NCBI GenBank assembly: GCA_019914945.1
Contig: CM034104.1
Location: forward strand, 4,280,501-4,344,500
Reading direction: 5' to 3'
Length of the DNA stretch: 64,000 bases
DNA from: Typha latifolia
Lineage: Eukaryota > Streptophyta > Magnoliopsida > Poales > Typhaceae
The notes under the pieces were generated by a model. That model did not search any database, had not been told where the DNA came from, and worked only from the letters and a program-made list of their open reading frames with translations. Below are positions 59,344-64,000 of the stretch, piece after piece; position 1 is the stretch's first letter, and each line of letters starts with the position of its first letter. Position numbers and translations under genes: made by a program.

Positions 59344-62178
59344 TGTAATATCCCAGCCCTAAAAATAAAATAAAATAAAAATAAATAAATAATAATGATA
59401 GTAATGAAATAATATAGTAATATGTGAAATAAAATTAAAATTTAAAAAGAAAAAAAGGGTAGTACATGGTACGACGTGCCGACCACACACATGCCATGCA
59501 ACAACAGACGTGTGCTGAGGACATCACGCACCCTCAACCAATAGGGTTGGGCCAATTGGGCACGACGGGCCCCACTACTGCCACCGTCTCCATACTACTC
59601 TCTCTATTTCTCTCTTCTTCTCTCTCCTTTCTATCAAATTTCTCCCCTCGGATTCATGCCGAACCGCCGCCGCTGCCACCACTACCACTGAGAGCAGCCG
59701 CGTGTGAGGTCTTTCCCCATCCTCTATTTTCTTCTCTCTCTCTATCTCTCTACGGCCTGGGTTCTCCTAATTGAGCCGCTAGCTAGCTAGCAACGGCTGA
59801 GCCCCTCTTTGCCGGCCCGGCTTCCCCTTCCCTTCCCTTTTCTTTCTTCTTCTTATGCTTCTCCTTCTTCTTCCTTTCCTTCTCTCTGCTAACTACAATG
59901 TTGAGTCGAGCCTAGCACTATAGCAAAGCGAGAGATTTTCTCTCCTTTTTCTTTTAACTGTTTATTAGATTTAATTAGACAATTAATTATTTTAAATAAT
60001 TTGTACTCACTAACATAACTATTAGCAAAGTATGATAAGCATAATAATATGTATACCTTAATTAATAATAATCAAATTCATATATTTATATTCATGTTTA
60101 TATATATATATGCATCTAATTATTTTATACTATTTTGTATAAATTGAAATACTAAGCTTAGTATTTTTACATAATTGGATAATGACTACTTTACATATAA
60201 TTAATGATTAGTTGAACAAAAGTAAGAATCACCGAATAATTATTAATTAGATTTTGTTTATACTTATATTTTTGTTTATAAATCATATATGTAGTTGTTG
60301 TACGTTTTATATAAAAAGAGATTAATTATTATATGCTTAACTCTATAATTAGTAAACTAGGGTTCTTAATAAATAAATATAATTTGTAGTAATAGCATAT
60401 TAATATCATCACAATTAAATATATCATCTAAATCTAGTTAATTTTGAACCTAATAAATTATCATATTTTACACAAATTGATTCTAATTGGATAACGACTA
60501 ACTTTATACTATTTAAATATTTTTCAGATCCCAAACTTGTTATTTGAGACCCCGTGAACCTTGCTAGCGATGAGTTGATGTTTGGTGGACGAACATGAGG
60601 ATGTACATTTCATATATTCTAATCGGACTATGAGTAATCTTACCCCCTAAACAGCTCTCTTATATAATGATATATTATATATTTATATATATGTATTCTC
60701 CTTTAATTTTCAGCATGATTATATATATATATATAATAGTGGATAAGCATATATTTATCAATTATTTATTAGATTGGTTTTGGATACAAGTATGTAGATA
60801 TATAGAGATGATTAGAGATGAATATATTATCTATATTTTATGTCAAGTTGACCTCTTGTAAGAGTATGCATGTGATATATATATGATTGGAGAATGCATT
60901 GTATCATATTTCTCTTGACTTCTTTACCACCTAAATTTCTAATATGCATGATTTGTTATAGTACTAAATAAATGCATACATATGATATATATATATATAT
61001 ATGGTTGGAGAATGCATTATATCATATTTCTCTTGACTTCTTTACCACATAAATTCTTAATATGCATGATTTGTTATAGTAATAAATTTTTTTGCATATA
61101 ATCTATGATGTAAAAGGAAATTTATGGAGTCCTATTGGTAGTAAGTTGATACTAAAATCATGAGAATACCCGAGTAGGCGCTAGGGTTATGAGTGTTTGA
61201 TGAGATGATTATGATCACTGATATGTGATATCTCATAGCCCACGTCTGAGGTTATTTGAGTCTGATATGCATAAACAATTGGACATGTGTTTGTCAGGGC
61301 ATATATGGCGAGTTATTCTCATATGATTTCTATCAACTAGTGGATATCCAGTCTGGATGGATATTGATATACTCTTTGCATATAGCAAATTATGATTATG
61401 ACTAAGATACCCTTAATGGATTACAAGGTATGCTTTGAACCTTCGGGACAGATGATGAGATTGGGTACTAGATGTTGAACGTGCACGATTGTCTAGTATG
61501 ACTGTCATATCGAGATGACATTAATAATTAAAATATTGAGAAATACATATGATTTTATTATCATCCTGATATACATGATTATCGAGTGGTCATCCTGCAT
61601 CATATGTTATATTTGAGATTTATTTATATATTATTAAGAATTATACACTTGATTGGCCATGACATAATATCTACCATATATTTAAATATTATTAAAGATA
61701 TATTTATATGCTCATTCATTGCATGATACTTTTATCTGATTCATGTTATTTATTACTTTCAGTTTGACATCACTATTTGGGGTAAGGTCTATTAACTTTT
61801 AGCTCATAACTGACTGTCTATTAACTGTTAGCTCATGACTCTTTATTTTCTTTCTAACCCCTAGATATATGTGGTACCTGATAGCGACTTGAAATATCGT
61901 GAAGACACATTTTACGATGAAGAAGAGGTGAGCTAGACGTGAGATGATATAAAAGATAAGTAGAGTTGTACTAATATTGGATATATTTATACTTCATTAT
62001 ATTTTACTCTTATATTAGTTATATTAGTTGTATCTTAATGATTCGTCGTGTTCTGTGTAGTCTTGCCAGATTATGTAGTCGTTTAGTATAGTTATTGCCC
62101 CACTCGTCTTGTCATGTGCGTCGTCCATACTGTGTGGGCACGTGAGCATGCACGTGGCTGCCGAGTGAGAGCGTAACA
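59344..62178 (+). mobile_element. Solo LTR (2835 bp), nested in an older repeat
   Basis: Begins TGTAATATCCCAGCCC and ends GAGAGCGTAACA. The flanks are ATTCA (59339-59343) and ATTTA (62179-62183), a 5-bp duplication with one later change. The inverted relative at 45165-45515 reads straight across the site (reverse complement: GGTTATTTACAAAAATAATC). No gag or pol is present. Start, end and length suit a Ty3/gypsy LTR. A GC-richer 5' third (59460-59900) with CT runs could hold its promoter. The rest is very AT-rich, with a roughly 95-bp phrase (GGAGAATGCATT.TATCATATTTC) used twice at about 60888 and 61006. Confidence 0.85.
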
Positions 62179-62345
62179 ATTTATAAAAGTAATCTAAAGA
62201 TAAAATATTGTAATGTAGGTTTTAATATACATATTAAAACTACAAATCAAAGATTAACACGTTGAAAACCTAAAAACATCTCTAAATATCCTAAATTTTA
62301 TACTAAAAATATGTTAGAAGGTATGTCACTGGGCATGACCATTGT
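62179..62345 (-). repeat. Dispersed repeat, right part
   Basis: Its reverse complement matches about 45165-45410 (CATCTCTAAATATCCTAAAT in this strand's reading, AGATTAACACG near 62250). It begins with ATTTA, the second copy of the LTR target duplication. Confidence 0.7.
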
Positions 62346-63789
62346 TGATTCTCACCCTATCTTTTCAGTGGAACTGCAATATCCACACAAAAAAAAATTT
62401 GGGCACATGTCTAGGCACGTGCACTACTGTCATTCTTCCTCTTGGAGATGGCTTGGTTGCGAGAATCCCGACGATACCATCGGGATGGGTGGTGTAAAAC
62501 CTAAACTCCTTTTTATAAAAATCTCTCAATTCTTCTCTTTGGGACATGCCGTCGCTCTCTCTCTCTCTCCTTTCTTTACTCCACCTCGAGTGGGTCACAT
62601 TGGTCGTGAGCTTCGTTTTGGTGTGGTTGGTTTGGTCCACTGGCAATGGAGACTGCCAGCAAACATCTCCCCTAGCCAATCGGCTTCTTCCTCTTTTTCT
62701 TTCATTTTTTTCCCTCCTTTGGAAAAAAGATGGAATTAGTTCTTGGCCCAACCTTTGGGCTAGCATTGCTTTGGGTTAGGCTAAGCACAAACCTTAGGCT
62801 AGGCATGCGTAAGTTGGGCAAGGAGAGACCACATGTTGGAGGAAATTAAAAAGTGGAGATTAATGAAATCAAATGGCTAGGCACTTGCAACGGTCAGGCG
62901 AAGGTAAATCTATCTCTTGAATAAATTTGCCGTCCACTTATTGCGATTAAAAATTACGAAAGCAATTTGTTCTCGGGATACAAGACCGTCACGAATTAAG
63001 GTGCAACTCGTAAAATTGAACCTTGATTTGAACAAGAGTTAATTGTAACAAAGCAAGCACTAAGGTCTTTGGAATTATCCAAAACAATAACATCATCTTC
63101 TATTTATAGAAAATGAAAGGACACCAACTAAAAGGTGCCAATAGTTAGATAACTAAAAAATAGTTATGGTAGTTAAATAACTAGAAAGTAGTTAGATAAC
63201 TAACAAATAGTTATAATCATGAAAATGTGTAGTAGAAGGGTTTTTGGGTGGTGGATGATTTGGAGCTTTGCTCTCGGGCTAGAGTGGTGTTCATGCTGTA
63301 AATTAACGAGTTAGGTGTTTGACGGTGGAGAAGACTGGAGATCGAGATTGGTAGCTACTTATTGGTAACTGCACGTATCTTTTCCTTTGCAAATTGTAGC
63401 TAGGTAGGGTGCACGAACTTTAAGGAATGAGTGGAGTACGGGGTGGAAAGATCAAAATTGTGCTTGAAGTTCCAACTTTTTAAAAGTCAAGATCGAGGGA
63501 TACATGCAGATGAAGCTATGGTAACTAAACTTTAGCCTAACTAAGCTATGTCAGCTAAATAACAACGTTTCAAAGATCTCTCTATATTGACCGATTTATG
63601 CTGGAGCTCCACCAACAGAGTTCACATTGGCTAGAAAAAATAGATAAATTGAAAAAGGTTTGGCGAAGGCTCCATTTACAACTCGTGCCACCTTGGTTGA
63701 CAATCTTATCCTTCCAAGTGTTTTCTTCCACATGCGCGTCGTTCGATCGTGGCCTCGTCGCCAACTTAGGTTGTGACCCAATTAAATGA
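62346..63789. other. Intergenic DNA, no gene recognised
   Basis: Several open frames of 60-140 codons overlap on both strands (62311-62779, 63582-63789), but none shows a domain, and their composition follows low-complexity CT-rich sequence. A short repeat of TAGTTAGATAACTA occurs near 63145-63200. Confidence 0.5.
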
Positions 63790-64000
63790 GCAAAAATTTA
63801 TTGTTAATTCTAGAAATTGTATTATTGTTAAATAAAATTATAAAAGTTATTTATGAATAAAGGTGAAGATTTATACTAGTACCTGGACTAGGAATTTGAA
63901 ATTATCCTATGCGAGCCAGATGAGTTGATTTACCCACGTATTTATCTTGTATTTTATACTATGATTCCATTGTATTATCTTTCTGCAACATCATACTTCG
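63790..64000 (+). repeat. Partial LTR related to the solo LTR at 40412-42638
   Basis: Phrases in order match about 41395-41690: GTGA.GATTT...TAGTAC, GACTAG.AATTTGA.ATT, GAGTTGATTTACCCACGTATTTAT versus GAGTGGGTTCACTCACATATTTAT (excerpted), and CATCA.CATACTTCG. The match is diverged and runs off the window edge, so the element's extent is unknown. Confidence 0.5.

Noticed and set aside
62311..62779. Overlapping frames of 77-142 codons on both strands
   Set aside because: CT-rich low-complexity sequence next to transposon remnants; no domain or splice support.

Overview
This is nuclear DNA of a flowering plant. The evidence is spliced genes with GT-AG introns, a eukaryotic tRNA-Cys, a plant-type Nup98, a DYW-class PPR gene, a plastid-type DEAD-box helicase fragment, and remnants of LTR retrotransposons in AT-rich sequence. 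A monocot, possibly a palm, would fit, but that is only an impression. There is no microbial operon, phage, CRISPR array or integron.

Layout. 170-1864 (+): complete seven-exon HAD-family pyrimidine 5'-nucleotidase-like gene. 2262-2333 (-): tRNA-Cys(GCA). 2.3-7.2 kb: AT-rich intergenic DNA with transposon debris. 7797-26737 (+): complete Nup98 nucleoporin gene; my 12-exon model is exactly in frame over 3024 nt (1007 residues) and carries FG repeats, a Gle2/RAE1-binding (GLEBS) segment and the C-terminal autoproteolytic domain with its HF|S site. Its 11-kb intron 10 region holds three head-to-tail, nearly identical 2.33-kb units. Each unit carries an intact copy of a proposed 32-nt microexon.

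27.1-43.96 kb is a second, direct copy (copy B) of 5.98-17.64 kb, covering the Nup98 promoter and exons 1-10. Copy B is a pseudogene with frameshifts, stops and missing exons. It was altered by a 2.55-kb LTR-like insertion in intron 1, loss of most of exon 2, a DYW-type PPR gene joined in frame inside exon 3 (replacing Nup98 sequence up to intron 7), a 384-bp tandem amplification, and a 2227-bp solo LTR with a perfect 5-bp target duplication. One 294-bp stretch is identical between copies A and B while its surroundings differ by several percent, which suggests gene conversion.

44.5-53.96 kb holds three exons of a broken DEAD-box helicase resembling plant RH50. Two reading-frame breaks are visible, and a degenerate Ty1/copia element (minus strand) sits directly against its third exon. 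A Ty3/gypsy integrase-end fragment lies beside the copia element. 54-59 kb is mostly featureless, with two exon-like pieces on the minus strand that I cannot name. 59344-62178 is a 2835-bp solo LTR nested in an older repeat; an inverted relative of that repeat near 45.4 kb shows the empty site. The window ends inside sequence related to the LTR at 40.4 kb.

The genes do not form a pathway. The coherent story is a Nup98 locus that was duplicated and then repeatedly rebuilt by tandem amplification, transposon insertion, gene fusion and probable gene conversion.
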